A DNA stretch of 64,000 bases from Natronospira sp. (GCA_003558125.1 PWMQ01000090.1:1-64000); one strand, 5' to 3'; positions 44,614 through 53,999 are shown, counted from the stretch's first letter. The notes: generated from the sequence alone by a model not told the origin. Translations and numbers: made by a program.

Positions 44614-45633
44614 CTACTCAAACAACGCCTCTTCCGAAAGCCCTTCCTTTTCCAGCAGGCGACGGAGTCGCTTGAGCGCGTCCATCTGAATCTGACGCAC
44701 CCGTTCGCGGGTGACGCCGATACAATTGCCCACTTCTTCCAGGGTGGCTTTCTCGTGGCCATTGAGGCCAAAGCGCCGCTGAACCACTTCCCGCTGTTTA
44801 TCGGTCAACCGGCCCAGCCAGATCTCCACCACGGCGTTGAGGTCTTCGTCCTGGAGGCGGCGGGAAGGGTCACTGTTGCCATCGTCGGGGATGGCATCCA
44901 GTAGCAGGCGATCCCCCTCCTTGCCGATCGGCGTGTCCACCGAGGCAATACGTTCATTGAGCCCGAGCATGCGCTCCACGTCCTGGAGAGGCTTGTCCAG
45001 GGTCGAGGCGATTTCTTCCGCGGTGGGTTCGCGATCCAGATCCTGGGCCAGCTTGCGGGCAGCGCGCAGGTAGAGATTGATTTCCTTGATCACATGGATG
45101 GGCAGGCGGATGGTGCGGGTCTGGTTCATGATGGCCCGCTCAATGGTCTGGCGGATCCACCAGGTGGCGTAGGTGGAGAAGCGAAAACCCCGCTCCGGGT
45201 CAAATTTTTCCACCGCATGGATCAGCCCCAGATTGCCTTCCTCGATCAGGTCCAGCAGGGGCAGACCACGGTTGTTGTAACGCCGGGCGATCTTCACTAC
45301 CAGTCGCAGGTTGCTTTCAATCATGCGCTTTCTGGCGGCTTCATTACCGGCCAGGGCCTTGCGGGCGTAATAAACCTCTTCCTCGGGCGTCAGCAGCGGC
45401 GAGAAGCCGATCTCGCTGAGATACATGCGGGTGGCGTCCAGGTTCTCCTCGGGGAAACCGTTGCCGGCGTTATTCCAGTCCGGCTCAGGGCTGGTCTCGG
45501 CAACCCCCTCGGCCCCGTCGCTGCCCTTATCCTCCCGGGCCTGGGTGTCAGTGGATTCCACCGCAGTCTCCATGGCATCCGAGGATTCGACCTCCTCACG
45601 GTCTTGCGGTCCGTTGGACTGTCTCACCCCCAT
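44614..45633 (-). CDS. rpoS: RNA polymerase sigma factor RpoS
   Basis: A 339-aa stationary-phase sigma factor. Region 1.2: [29 protein letters not shown]; region 2: [66 protein letters not shown]; region 3: [15 protein letters not shown]; region 4: [42 protein letters not shown]. The acidic N-terminal extension is typical. Immediately downstream of nlpD; in related bacteria the main rpoS promoter is inside nlpD. AGGGGTG precedes the start. Confidence 0.97.
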   Translation of the reverse strand: MGVRQSNGPQDREEVESSDAMETAVESTDTQAREDKGSDGAEGVAETSPEPDWNNAGNGFPEENLDATRMYLSEIGFSPLLTPEEEVYYARKALAGNEAARKRMIESNLRLVVKIARRYNNRGLPLLDLIEEGNLGLIHAVEKFDPERGFRFSTYATWWIRQTIERAIMNQTRTIRLPIHVIKEINLYLRAARKLAQDLDREPTAEEIASTLDKPLQDVERMLGLNERIASVDTPIGKEGDRLLLDAIPDDGNSDPSRRLQDEDLNAVVEIWLGRLTDKQREVVQRRFGLNGHEKATLEEVGNCIGVTRERVRQIQMDALKRLRRLLEKEGLSEEALFE

Positions 45634-45668
45634 ATCACCCCTCGCTATTCACGACCCACATTCCCCAC

Positions 45669-46427
45669 TCAATCCGACAGGTGTCTCATGGGATCCACTG
45701 CCTGGCCTTCCGCACGGATCTCGAAGTGCAACATGGAACGGTTGCCCCGTCCCAGTCCGACTCGACCTATGCGTTCACCGACATCCACGTCATCACCTTC
45801 CTCGACGAGGATATCCTGATTATGCCCGTAAGCACTCAGATAAACATCATCATGCTTGATGATAATAAGCTTACCGTATCCGATCAGTCCACTACCCGTA
45901 TAGACAACCCGACCGCTGGCCGCCGCGTGAACATCACTCCCCTCCTCGGCGGCAATCTGGATGCCCCGAGCCATGCTGCCTTCACCAAACTGGTTAAGCA
46001 CTTCCCCTTCCAGCGGCCATTGCCAGTCGATATCACCGCGCGGCGGCATAGATTGGGTACCACTACCCTGACCACGGCTCCGTCCGGAAGCCCTGGCATC
46101 GCCAGACGAAGCGCTAGAACGGCCGGCCTCCCGGTCAGCGGACTGTTCACGCACTTCCGCGACTTGCTCAGGGCTGACGCCGGCAGGCGGCCGGCTCAGC
46201 ACCAGCTCATCGCCCGGATAGATCAGATAGTTACTGCCTATGCCATTCCATTCCGCCAACGCACGGTAATCCAGGCCATGGCGGAAGGCGATGGAATAGA
46301 GGGTATCGCCTTCTTCGACGGTATAGGTCAGTGGATCCCAGCGCAGGGCACCCGCGCAAGCCGCCAGGCTCAGCGCCAGCACCAGGGAAAGCAGATTGAG
46401 GAGGGAAACTTGCCAGTACCGCTTCAT
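45669..46427 (-). CDS. nlpD: Lipoprotein NlpD (LysM plus LytM domains)
   Basis: A 252-aa outer-membrane lipoprotein starting MKRYWQVSLLNLLSLVLALS with lipobox LAAC at Cys24. A LysM domain (YTVEEGDTLYSIAFRHGLDYRALAEWNGI..IYPGDELVL, residues ~35-80) and a low-complexity Ser/Gly/Arg linker precede a C-terminal LytM/M23 domain (GSDVHAAASGRVVYTGSGLIGYGKLIIIKH, HFEIRAEGQAVDP). The metal ligands are degenerate, as usual for NlpD, which activates the amidase AmiC during division. Upstream in-frame codons (to 46493) fall in the yqaA gene and are rejected. Confidence 0.93.
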   Translation of the reverse strand: MKRYWQVSLLNLLSLVLALSLAACAGALRWDPLTYTVEEGDTLYSIAFRHGLDYRALAEWNGIGSNYLIYPGDELVLSRPPAGVSPEQVAEVREQSADREAGRSSASSGDARASGRSRGQGSGTQSMPPRGDIDWQWPLEGEVLNQFGEGSMARGIQIAAEEGSDVHAAASGRVVYTGSGLIGYGKLIIIKHDDVYLSAYGHNQDILVEEGDDVDVGERIGRVGLGRGNRSMLHFEIRAEGQAVDPMRHLSD

Positions 46428-46458
46428 GCGCCCATCCGCGAGATTCAATGGGTCAAGG

Positions 46459-47043
46459 CTACCGCAGAAAGCGCCAGACGAGAATGGCCACAAGCAGTAT
46501 CAGGACCAGAATCCAGCCCACCAGGTCGATATGCTTGCGAATGCGCGCGGCAACCGGCGGCCCACCCCAGGCAACCAGCCAGGCCACCAGATAGAAACGT
46601 CCGCCCCGACCCAACAGCGAGGCCAGAATGAATACCGGCAGATTGAGTGACAGTACGCCGGCGGCAATGGTGAAAACCTTGTAGGGAATGGGAGAAAAGC
46701 CCGCCAGCAGGACTGCCCAGAAACCCCATTCCAGGAACCACTCCCGCGCCCGCTCGTAGGCGCCTTGATAGCTGGCCTGTTCAATGACCGGCATGACCAG
46801 TTCAATGGCGAAATAGCCCAATAGCCAGCCAACAACCCCACCAATGACGGAGGCCAGTGTGGTGATCGTGGCCAGACGCAGCCAGCGGCGCGGACGGGCC
46901 AGCACCATGGGCGCCAACATGACATCGGGGGGAACCGGAAAGAAGGTGGATTCGGCAAAGCTGAGACCACCCAGATACCAGGGTGCCCGGGGATGAGCCG
47001 ACCAGCGCATGACGCGCTCATACAGCCAGGAGAAGATACGCAT
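46459..47043 (-). CDS. YqaA/DedA family membrane protein
   Basis: A 194-aa integral membrane protein of the VTT/SNARE-associated superfamily. The N-terminal block PWYLGGLSFAESTFFPVPPDVMLAPMVLARP with its acidic Glu and Asp in the re-entrant loop, and the Arg-rich GRGGRFYLVAWLVAWGGP, fit the YqaA branch. DedA-type proteins flip phospholipids or undecaprenyl phosphate; the role of YqaA members is unknown. The ATG overlaps the pcm stop by one base; the surE-pcm-yqaA-nlpD-rpoS order is common in gammaproteobacteria. Confidence 0.88.
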   Translation of the reverse strand: MRIFSWLYERVMRWSAHPRAPWYLGGLSFAESTFFPVPPDVMLAPMVLARPRRWLRLATITTLASVIGGVVGWLLGYFAIELVMPVIEQASYQGAYERAREWFLEWGFWAVLLAGFSPIPYKVFTIAAGVLSLNLPVFILASLLGRGGRFYLVAWLVAWGGPPVAARIRKHIDLVGWILVLILLVAILVWRFLR

Positions 47044-47702
47044 CAGGCGCGGCCACCGCGCAGGGGCACGAAACTGACCAGCCCCAGATTCTCGCGCGTG
47101 AATTGCTCACCGTCGCGGGTAATCCGCAGTAGCTCCTGACAGCCGGAAGGCCCAACCGGAATCACCAGGGTGCCGCCATCCGCCAATTGCTCCAGCAGCG
47201 CTTCCGGTACCGCTTCCGGGGCGGCGGCGGCAAGAATGCCGTCAAAGGGCGCGTGGTCCTGCCAGCCTTCATAGCCGTCGGCATGGTGAAAACGGACATT
47301 GCGAACCCCCAGCTGACGCAAATTCCGCCTTGCCCGCTGCAACAGGGCGGAGATCCGCTCCACGGTATCAATCTGACCCACCAGACCGCTCATGACTGCG
47401 GTCTGGTAACCACAGCCGGTGCCGATCTCCAGCACCCGCTCGGGACGACCGTTCTCTATCAGGGCCTCGGTCATGCGCGCGACCACCCAGGGCTGGGAGA
47501 TGGTCTGACCGTGGCCGATGGGCAGTGCGGTATCTTCGTAGGAGCGGCTGGACAGGGCTTCGTCAACGAAGAGATGCCGGGGTACATTGCGTATCGCATC
47601 CAGCACCCCGGGGTGCTGGATGCCGTTGTCCTTGAGTCGTTGAACCAGGCGCTCGCGGGTCCGGGCCGAGGTCATGCCGATGCCTTCAATGGGTGCGTTC
47701 AT
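47043..47702 (-). CDS. pcm: Protein-L-isoaspartate O-methyltransferase
   Basis: A 219-aa repair enzyme methylating isoaspartyl residues in aged proteins. It contains [25 protein letters not shown] motif [17 protein letters not shown], and the post-I and post-III blocks DTVERI and [32 protein letters not shown]. It overlaps surE by four bases and yqaA by one. Co-expression with surE and rpoS relates to long-term survival. Confidence 0.97.
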   Translation of the reverse strand: MNAPIEGIGMTSARTRERLVQRLKDNGIQHPGVLDAIRNVPRHLFVDEALSSRSYEDTALPIGHGQTISQPWVVARMTEALIENGRPERVLEIGTGCGYQTAVMSGLVGQIDTVERISALLQRARRNLRQLGVRNVRFHHADGYEGWQDHAPFDGILAAAAPEAVPEALLEQLADGGTLVIPVGPSGCQELLRITRDGEQFTRENLGLVSFVPLRGGRA

Positions 47703-48457
47703 TGACTCTCACCCCCCTTGTCCAGCCAGCCGGCGATCTGGTCCAGGGCCGCGTAACGAGTGAGGTCCACCTGCAGGGGTGTGACCGATACCTTGCGGTT
47801 ACGAACGGCATGGAAATCGGTGCCCGGTCCGGCGTCTTCCTCGGAGCCGGCGGGACCAATCCAGTAGATGGGGCGGCCCCGCGGGTCCTTGTCACGAATG
47901 ACACCTTCCGCCCGCTTGCGATGACCCAGCCGGGTGGCCTCAAACCCGTCAATGGCCTCCCAGGCCAGATCAGGGACGTTGACGTTGAGTATGGTATCAA
48001 CCGGCAGCGGATCACGATGTATTCGATGGATCAGTTCCACCACCACCCGGGCGGCGGTCTCGTAATGGCCCCGCCCCTCATTGGCCAGGGAGACGGCAAT
48101 CGCCGGCAAGCCCAGGAAACGCCCCTCCATGGCCGCCGCCACGGTGCCCGAATAGAGAACATCGTCTCCCAGGTTGGCACCCTCGTTGATGCCCGAAATC
48201 ACCATATCCGGCTGATGGTCCAGCAAACCGGTGATGGCCACATGAACGCTGTCAGTGGGCGTACCCTCCACGCAATAGACCCGCTCCTCTGCCTGATGAA
48301 TGCGCAGGGGGCGATTCAGGGTCAGGGAGTTACTGGCGCCACTGCGATTGCGGTCGGGGGCGACCACCGTCACCTCTCCGAGTGCCGAGAGGGCCCCGGC
48401 CAGGGTGCGTAGCCCCTCGGCCAGGTAACCATCGTCATTGCTCACCAGAATTCTCAA
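47699..48457 (-). CDS. surE: 5'/3'-nucleotidase SurE
   Basis: A 252-aa metal-dependent nucleotide phosphatase. The signature is at the N-terminus, [19 protein letters not shown], followed by [31 protein letters not shown] and [33 protein letters not shown]. Size and motifs are typical. In many relatives truD lies directly upstream; here smrA, a DUF3096 gene and repeats intervene. Confidence 0.97.
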   Translation of the reverse strand: MRILVSNDDGYLAEGLRTLAGALSALGEVTVVAPDRNRSGASNSLTLNRPLRIHQAEERVYCVEGTPTDSVHVAITGLLDHQPDMVISGINEGANLGDDVLYSGTVAAAMEGRFLGLPAIAVSLANEGRGHYETAARVVVELIHRIHRDPLPVDTILNVNVPDLAWEAIDGFEATRLGHRKRAEGVIRDKDPRGRPIYWIGPAGSEEDAGPGTDFHAVRNRKVSVTPLQVDLTRYAALDQIAGWLDKGGESQ

Positions 48458-48610
48458 TTCAGCGCTCTCCCCTTGCAGACGGCAGCCCGTGGCGGCCCAC
48501 GGCAGCGCGCAACACTATACTGGAATCCCGGCCCTGATCGTAGCGGCCGGCTTTCGTCCCGGGGTGTTCTTGAGTAACCTCTACCCCATGAAGCTTGCCC
48601 TGGAGGCAGC

Positions 48611-49150
48611 ATGAGCGACCGGGATACCGTAATCACCGATGAGGACAGTGAGCTGTTTCGCCAGGCGGTGGGCGATGTGCGCCCGATCCGCGACGATTCG
48701 GCCACGGTCCAGCGTCGACGCCCCCCAGCCCGGGCCCGCTTCCGCCGTCAGGATGATCAGGCGGTGGTTCGCGAGTCCCTGGAGGGGGATTGGGATGAAC
48801 CACTGGAGACCGGGGAGGAGCTACGCTTTGCCCGCCCCGGCCTGAATGGCGACGTCTTGCGTCGATTGCGACGCGGCCGGATTCCGGTACGGGATCAACT
48901 TGATCTCCACGGCATGAACTGGCGCGAAGCGCAGGAGTGCCTGCGCCTGTTTTTCGCCGAGTGTCATGACATGGGTTACGGCTGTGTGCGCATCGTTCAC
49001 GGCAAGGGCTTGCGCTCGGGCAATCGCGGGCCGGTGCTGAAAACCAAGCTCAACACCTGGCTGCAGAAGCGCGACGATATCCTGGCCTTTTGCTCGGCGC
49101 GTCCCAATGACGGCGGCACGGGTGCGGTCTACGTGTTACTGCAGCGATAG
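48611..49150 (+). CDS. Smr-domain protein (SmrA-like putative endonuclease)
   Basis: A 179-aa protein with an N-terminal charged region (VRPIRDDSATVQRRRPPARARFRRQ) and a C-terminal Smr domain: QLDLHGMNWREAQECLRLFFAEC, VRIVHGKGLRSGNRGPVLKTKL and WLQKRDDILAFCSARPNDGGTGAVYVLL. The DLHG and HGKG motifs are intact. Stand-alone Smr proteins such as E. coli SmrA/YdaL nick DNA, and SmrB/YfcN cleaves mRNA at collided ribosomes; which applies is not decidable here. Divergent from surE, with 153 bp between. Confidence 0.92.
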   Translation: MSDRDTVITDEDSELFRQAVGDVRPIRDDSATVQRRRPPARARFRRQDDQAVVRESLEGDWDEPLETGEELRFARPGLNGDVLRRLRRGRIPVRDQLDLHGMNWREAQECLRLFFAECHDMGYGCVRIVHGKGLRSGNRGPVLKTKLNTWLQKRDDILAFCSARPNDGGTGAVYVLLQR

Positions 49151-49203
49151 CATCAGGATGGGAGCAGCCCTTTTAACCATTTCATTTTCCACTGGAGTTG
49201 ACC

Positions 49204-49350
49204 ATGAGTATCGATGTAAACCTTCTGATTGGCATCATCGCCGTGATCGCCGGGGTGCTCATTCTGATCAAGCCCAAGCTGCTAAATTACATTGTCGCCA
49301 TCTTTCTCATCGTTTACGGCGTATTGCGGATTCTTCCCTATCTGACCTAG
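49204..49350 (+). CDS. DUF3096-type small membrane protein
   Basis: A 48-aa gene missed by length-limited callers: ATG at 49204 with GGAG upstream, ending TAG. The product begins MSIDVNLLIGIIAVIAGVLI, then LIKPKLLNYIVAIFLIVYGV, then LRILPYLT. Two hydrophobic helices join at a KPKLLNYIVAI turn, the hallmark of DUF3096 (LLNYIVAIYLI). Function is unknown. It lies 53 bases after smrA and may be read from the same promoter; a palindromic repeat follows. Confidence 0.85.
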   Translation: MSIDVNLLIGIIAVIAGVLILIKPKLLNYIVAIFLIVYGVLRILPYLT

Positions 49351-49385
49351 CTCTGTAATCACCTGGCTTCGATCTGGCCAGTCAG

Positions 49386-49459
49386 ATCGCGAATAAACTC
49401 GCTCCTACGGTGCCATTTGCCTATTCGAAAGCCGCCGTAGGAGCGGATTAATCCGCGAT
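49386..49459. repeat. REP-like palindromic repeat
   Basis: The 25-base arms ATCGCGAATAAACTCGCTCC.. (49386-49410) and its near-complement (49435-49459) pair at ~21 of 25 positions around a 24-base loop. The motif GTAGGAGCGGATTAATCCGCGA resembles REP-type intergenic palindromes widespread in gammaproteobacteria. An outer pairing of CTTCGAT with ATCGAAG lengthens the structure. The interval 49351-49850 holds this repeat and the next element but no gene. Confidence 0.65.
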
Positions 49460-49544
49460 TTCAGCGAGCCAATCGAAGTCAATCTGCTCAAATATCAGAA
49501 CAAACCTTCAGCAAGCACCGCCCAGGTGCCCCCCACCAAAGGCA

Positions 49545-49758
49545 GGCCTAGGTGGCGACAGACCTTTCCAAGACTGTGTGAGCCAGGGTGAGGCAAGACC
49601 GATGGTCCAGTGGACCATCGCAGCTTGCCGAACGCCCGCACAGGGATGTGCGGGCTGGACCGGGAGGCGGAGCAGGAATGCGCAGCCTTCCGGGCGAACC
49701 CAGAGCCCCCAGGGATGGGTCTACGGCGTTCTTGGAAAGGTCTGTCGCCACCTAGGCC
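49545..49758. mobile_element. MITE-like 214-bp element with 29-bp perfect terminal inverted repeats
   Basis: Left arm 49545-49573 and right arm 49730-49758 are exact reverse complements over 29 bases (GGCCTAGGTGGCGACAGACC and nine more). Inside are two strong hairpins: GATGGTCC-AGT-GGACCATC (49601-49619 region) and GCCCGCACA-GGGA-TGTGCGGGC (about 49627-49648), plus CCAGGGATGGG-type repeats. There is no coding frame of note. It could be a non-autonomous transposon derivative or a structured RNA element; no target duplication was recognised. Confidence 0.65.
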
Positions 49759-49850
49759 GGAACGCAACCCGTCACCGTCATGGAAAGGTGCTATCCCAAC
49801 CGAAACCACCCACTTCGGATGGCACCAAGCCATTCGAAATCGACCAAGAG

Positions 49851-50606
49851 TCACTTTGCGGCGAGACGCTCAACCAGGGCATGCATGGCTGCCTGGGTTT
49901 CATCACTGAACCAGACTTCGCTCATGGCCTCACAGGTTTCGCGATCCACGTCCTTGAACAGGGCGCTGAGATCCGCGCGCACGACGCGGCGGGTGGAGGC
50001 CACCGCCACCGGCGGCAGGGCCGCGACCTGGGTGGCCCACTCCACCGCCGCCGCGCGGGTGGCGGCCGGATCATCGGCCAGGGCATCCACCATGCCCACC
50101 CGGTGGGCCTCCTCCGGCAGGATCATCTCACCCGAGGCCAGCAAGCGGTTCGCCGTCCCGGCGCCCACCAGGCGGGCCAGGGCCAGGCAGATCACATCCG
50201 GGACAGGGAGCCCGACCTGCACTTCGTTCAGGCCGATACGGAACTCGCCACGGCTCATCACCCGATAGTCACAGAAGATTGCCAGCACCGCACCGCCGGC
50301 CGGGCTGTGCCCCGTCAGACCAGCCGCGATCGGCACCGGGCAGGTCGCCAGGCGTTGAATCAGGCCAAAGAAATCGGACCAGAACTCGGTCATCTCTTCC
50401 CGGGAGAGACGCAACAGCACGGGCACATCCAGCCCCGCGGAGAACATCTTCTCCCCACCCACCAGGGCAATCCCGCGGGCCCCATCAGATACCGCATCAG
50501 CCAGACCCTGGTCGAGCGCCTGAATGAGCTGCGGATTGAGGGCATTGACCGGCGGCCGATCCAATTCGATGACGGCCACGTCCCCTTTGCGTTCAGTCTT
50601 GATCAT
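49851..50606 (-). CDS. Enoyl-CoA hydratase/isomerase family protein
   Basis: A 251-aa crotonase-fold protein starting [31 protein letters not shown], whose ATG overlaps the truD stop by four bases. The oxyanion-hole region AGLDVPVLLRLS and GHSPAGGAVLAIFCDYRVMSRGEFRIGLNEVQVGLPVP are clear. The usual catalytic Glu positions are partly altered (SPAGGAV in place of A-x-GGG), so the reaction cannot be fixed: hydratase, isomerase or other acyl-CoA chemistry. The longer reading to 50696 lies within truD. Confidence 0.88.
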   Translation of the reverse strand: MIKTERKGDVAVIELDRPPVNALNPQLIQALDQGLADAVSDGARGIALVGGEKMFSAGLDVPVLLRLSREEMTEFWSDFFGLIQRLATCPVPIAAGLTGHSPAGGAVLAIFCDYRVMSRGEFRIGLNEVQVGLPVPDVICLALARLVGAGTANRLLASGEMILPEEAHRVGMVDALADDPAATRAAAVEWATQVAALPPVAVASTRRVVRADLSALFKDVDRETCEAMSEVWFSDETQAAMHALVERLAAK

Positions 50607-51640
50607 GACTTGCTCCCGTCCTGTACATTGAGAAATTCGCGAATCACGGTGGTGGCATAGCTGCCCGCGGGCAGGCGGAAATCCAGCCACAGGCAATCGT
50701 CCTGCTGGCGCCAGCTCAAACCCCGCACCGGGAGACGCAGCGCCCGCCGCTCCTGTCGCATTCCGGCCTCTTCCAATACCTTGACCAGCGCCGGGTGCAA
50801 AGCCGCGATCCGCTCTTCAAGCTCAGCCACCGAAGCCCCGGCCGGACTGCCGCCCTGTCCCCACATGGCGCCACTGGGATGAATATCGCCCCGGCGGCAG
50901 CGATCCGCCAGCGCCGGATCATCGGCCTCGGCCACAAAATGGCTGTTACTGCCATCCAGCATGGGCAGTTCGCCGGCAAGGATGCGGTGCCAGCTATCAT
51001 CCCCCACCCGTTCCGCCAGAATGGCATTGAACAACCAGGACCGTCCGGCTGACAGCAGCAAGCCACGTAACTTGCGTCGTCGGGGCAGCGGCGGTGTCAG
51101 CAGGCGAATGACATTGTCGCCATCCCGGCCGAAGCGCTGGGGCCCAAAGTAATTGGGGACACCGAGGCTGCCGATCCGGGCAAGGCGTTGATCGAGGAGC
51201 CCGCTGTCGGCGGAGACATGTCGCAAGGCCAGACGAAAACGGTTACCGGTCAGGGCACCCGGACGCAGCTTGCGACGATGGCGATGGGCCTCGATCACTC
51301 GCCCCTGGGGTACCTCCCAATCCAGGGGATTGCCCTGTGCGGGCCAGGGCACGGTGAACCACTGTCGGGTCACCGCATGGCGGTCCTTGAGCCCGGCATA
51401 ACCCACATCCCGGGGCCTGACTCCGGCAAGCCGGGCCAACTGCCCGGCCATCCAGTCAGTATTGGCCTCGCGCTTCTCCACCAGCATCAGGCAGTGCTCA
51501 CCTTCACCGTCGGCGGCAAAGCCCAGGATTTCATCCACGCGAAAATCATCCGGGCTCTTGCGAATGACCGCCTCGCCAATCGCGGGTCCAAAGGCGCGGG
51601 GCAGAGCCTGATCCTGAAACCGATAGGCCTCATCATCCAC
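50603..51640 (-). CDS. truD: tRNA pseudouridine-13 synthase TruD
   Basis: A 345-aa enzyme modifying U13 of tRNA-Glu. Motif II with the catalytic Asp is [51 protein letters not shown] is motif [19 protein letters not shown] is the family loop. A start at GTG 51640 (VDDEAYRFQ) is preferred, having GGGGAG eight bases upstream; GTG 51649 and ATG 51661 are possible and overlap ispF more. Frames to 51871 are antisense-like within ispF. The ispF-truD order is conserved. Confidence 0.95.
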   Translation of the reverse strand: MDDEAYRFQDQALPRAFGPAIGEAVIRKSPDDFRVDEILGFAADGEGEHCLMLVEKREANTDWMAGQLARLAGVRPRDVGYAGLKDRHAVTRQWFTVPWPAQGNPLDWEVPQGRVIEAHRHRRKLRPGALTGNRFRLALRHVSADSGLLDQRLARIGSLGVPNYFGPQRFGRDGDNVIRLLTPPLPRRRKLRGLLLSAGRSWLFNAILAERVGDDSWHRILAGELPMLDGSNSHFVAEADDPALADRCRRGDIHPSGAMWGQGGSPAGASVAELEERIAALHPALVKVLEEAGMRQERRALRLPVRGLSWRQQDDCLWLDFRLPAGSYATTVIREFLNVQDGSKS

Positions 51641-52133
51641 AGGGCTCACTCCCCACTTCATCCAGCAATACCACCGCGTGGGCGGCCAGGCCCTCTTCGC
51701 GGCCAATGGCGCCGAGTTTTTCGGTGGTGGTGGCTTTGACATTGACCCTATCGGTGGCAAGGCCCAGGCTTTCGGCCAGCACCGCGCGCATGTCCGGTAC
51801 ATGCAGCCCCAGCTTGGGCGCCTGCGCCACCACGGTGAGGTCCACATGCACCGGCGCCAGGCCGCGGTCATCGATCCGCCTTAGCACCTCCGCCAGCAGG
51901 TCCCGGCTGTCGGCGCCGGAAAAGCCGGGGTCGGTATCCGGAAAAAGCTGGCCGATATCCGGGAGCGCGGCGGCACCCAGGATGGCGTCACACAGGGCAT
52001 GCAGGGCCACATCACCGTCGGAGTGGGCGCGCACGCCCCGGTGATGGGGAATCCGCACGCCACAGACCATAACATGGTCTCCTTCGCCGAATGCATGCAC
52101 GTCGAATCCGTGCCCGATTCTCAGGGTTGTCAC
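51633..52133 (-). CDS. ispF: 2-C-methyl-D-erythritol 2,4-cyclodiphosphate synthase IspF
   Basis: A 166-aa enzyme of the MEP isoprenoid pathway. The metal-binding motif [15 protein letters not shown] is at residues ~5-19 and [33 protein letters not shown] at ~40-72. The start is GTG 52133 with GGGAG upstream; 13 earlier codons show no similarity. ispF normally follows ispD directly, but here a TPR-methyltransferase gene and a VOC gene on the other strand come between. Confidence 0.96.
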   Translation of the reverse strand: MTTLRIGHGFDVHAFGEGDHVMVCGVRIPHHRGVRAHSDGDVALHALCDAILGAAALPDIGQLFPDTDPGFSGADSRDLLAEVLRRIDDRGLAPVHVDLTVVAQAPKLGLHVPDMRAVLAESLGLATDRVNVKATTTEKLGAIGREEGLAAHAVVLLDEVGSEPCG

Positions 52134-52231
52134 CTGCCGCTCCCACAGTCCATACGATCCACACCGGCGCAAGGCGCCTGCCAGGGGCCGGCATTATCCC
52201 ATGGCGGGCGGTTCAGGCATAATGCGCAATC

Positions 52232-52711
52232 ATGAGTCACCGAGCCCGTTTTGCCCACGTCAATATCGTTGCCCGCGACTGGCGACGACTGGCCGATTTC
52301 TATGAAAACGTCTTCGGCTGCCTGCCGGTGGGGCCCGAGCGGGATTATCAGGGACGGGATCTGGATGCCGGTACCGGACTTTCGGGGGCCCGACTACGGG
52401 GCGTGCACCTGAAGCTGCCCGGCTTTGACGGCGACGCTGCGCCCACGCTGGAGATCTTCCAATATGACCCCAGTGGCGATGATCCACCGCGCTCGGTGAA
52501 CCGCATCGGCTTCGGCCATATCTGCTTTCAGGTTCGGGATGTGGCGGCGGCCCGCAAGTCGGTGCTGGCCAATGGCGGCAGCGCGGTGGGCAAGGTGGTC
52601 ACCCTCTCACCCAGCCCTACCGCCTCGGTGACCTGGTGTTACGTCAAGGATCCGGAAGGCAATATCCTGGAACTGCAACGCTGGAGCCCCTTCGGCTTCA
52701 AACCCCGCTAG
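52232..52711 (+). CDS. VOC (glyoxalase/dioxygenase superfamily) protein
   Basis: A 159-aa protein with two beta-alpha-beta-beta-beta modules: RARFAHVNIVARDWRRLADFYENVFGC and IGFGHICFQVRDVAAARKSVLANGG, ending VTWCYVKDPEGNILELQRW. The metal-ligand pattern (His, Glu / His, Glu) of vicinal oxygen chelate enzymes can be followed, but the substrate is not predictable; it could be a glyoxalase I relative. Its stop overlaps the TPR-methyltransferase stop by four bases in convergent orientation, with a GGTGGG-ACT-CCCACC hairpin over both. Confidence 0.85.
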   Translation: MSHRARFAHVNIVARDWRRLADFYENVFGCLPVGPERDYQGRDLDAGTGLSGARLRGVHLKLPGFDGDAAPTLEIFQYDPSGDDPPRSVNRIGFGHICFQVRDVAAARKSVLANGGSAVGKVVTLSPSPTASVTWCYVKDPEGNILELQRWSPFGFKPR

Positions 52712-53997
52712 GTGGGACTCCCCACCGCGTCAATCCGGACAGCCACCTCACGCCCTGCCAGTGCCATGGCCAGATAACGATATTGTATTCGGTGGCTAGT
52801 AACGAACTCCTGCCAGGCCCGGTACTCGTGATCCTGCCAACCGCGATAGCCGAGATAGTCGTCGAACACCACTACCGTGCCCGGCACCAGTCGTTCAGCC
52901 AACTGCTCCAGTACGCTGCGGGTGGAACTGTAGAGATCACAATCAATATGGACCAGGGCCACTGAGTCGCCGGGATGCTCGGCGAGAAAATCCGGCAGCG
53001 TGTCGTCAAACCAGCCGGCATGGAGCGTGACGTTATCCGGAACCTTGGGGAGCTCCCCCAGGGTTGAATAACTGCCCGCCGGTTCCCGCCCCCAGGCCTC
53101 GGGCAAACCGGAAAAACTGTCGAAACCATGTACCGGACCGGGCCGGGCGGCAGCAATCTGACGGATGCTGCGACCGTGGAAGACACCGAACTCCAATACC
53201 AGGCCTTGCTCCGGCGCCGCTTTCAAGCCATGGCGCAGCACGTTCGACGGTACGCTGAGCAGGCGCGCATCGGCACCCTGCTCTTGCCAGTAGCGCAGGG
53301 AAGTCACGGCAGGCTCCAGACGACGATCCCGGCCGGCGCGCGTCAACGCCCCTTCCGCCGCCGCCGGATCACCGAGGAGATAATGGCAGGCAGCACGCAT
53401 CAGCTCCAGACGGGGATGCTCCCGGGCCGGTGAACGCCTGGCAACATCCAGGCTGGCGCGCGGGTCACGGTCACTGAAGCGGAGCCAGGCGGCCATCATC
53501 GCCGCTTCACCCTCCGCTGCCTTGTCCAGGACGGCAAGGGCCTTTCGACGCTGCCCCATTGCGATCAATGCCTTGCCCAGGGAGACCGCATAGCTCGGCA
53601 CCCGCGGCTTGGATTGGTGGGCCTGGCGAAAGTAACGAAGCGCCTGATCGTAACGTCCGGCCGCCCATGACAACTGCCCGCGCAGTTGCTGGAGATCGGG
53701 TTTACGGGACGAGAGGGCATCCAGTAATGGCAATCCCCTGCCGGGGACGCCGGCCTGCATCCAGATGCGGGCGATGGCCGGCAGCAAGATCTGACGCGGC
53801 CCTTCCATATCCTGTGCCTTCGCAGCCAGCTCAATGGCATCGTCCTTGTGACCGGCGAGCAGTGCCACCCGGGCCAGATGCGTCCAGGCCAGGCCGTTTC
53901 GCGGCTGTTCCTGGAGCAATGCCCTGAGTCCGCGTTCGGCCTGTCCGAGATCGCCGGCATCAATCAGCGCGGAAAGTCGGATTATTTCATCCGCCAT
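52708..53997 (-). CDS. TPR-repeat protein fused to a TylF-type methyltransferase
   Basis: A 429-aa fusion. Residues 1-~225 are tetratricopeptide repeats (LSALIDAGDLGQAERGLRALL, NGLAWTHLARVALLAGHKDDAIELAAKA, QLSWAAGRYDQALRYFRQAHQSKPRVPSYAVSLGKALIAMGQ). Residues ~250-429 form a class I SAM methyltransferase of the TylF/macrocin type: GLVLEFGVFHGRSIRQIAA, VHGFDSFSGLPEAW, VALVHIDCDLYSSTRSVLEQL and VVFDDYLGYRGWQDHEYRAW. TylF members methylate sugar hydroxyls on secondary metabolites or glycans. It begins two bases after ispD, an unusual insertion in the ispD-ispF pair. The substrate is unknown. Confidence 0.82.
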   Translation of the reverse strand: MADEIIRLSALIDAGDLGQAERGLRALLQEQPRNGLAWTHLARVALLAGHKDDAIELAAKAQDMEGPRQILLPAIARIWMQAGVPGRGLPLLDALSSRKPDLQQLRGQLSWAAGRYDQALRYFRQAHQSKPRVPSYAVSLGKALIAMGQRRKALAVLDKAAEGEAAMMAAWLRFSDRDPRASLDVARRSPAREHPRLELMRAACHYLLGDPAAAEGALTRAGRDRRLEPAVTSLRYWQEQGADARLLSVPSNVLRHGLKAAPEQGLVLEFGVFHGRSIRQIAAARPGPVHGFDSFSGLPEAWGREPAGSYSTLGELPKVPDNVTLHAGWFDDTLPDFLAEHPGDSVALVHIDCDLYSSTRSVLEQLAERLVPGTVVVFDDYLGYRGWQDHEYRAWQEFVTSHRIQYRYLAMALAGREVAVRIDAVGSPT

Positions 53998-53999
53998 GA

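Noticed and set aside
50696-51871. Long N-terminal extensions of the truD and hydratase-like frames
   Set aside because: They lie in neighbouring genes and show shadow-frame composition; internal starts give normal-length proteins.
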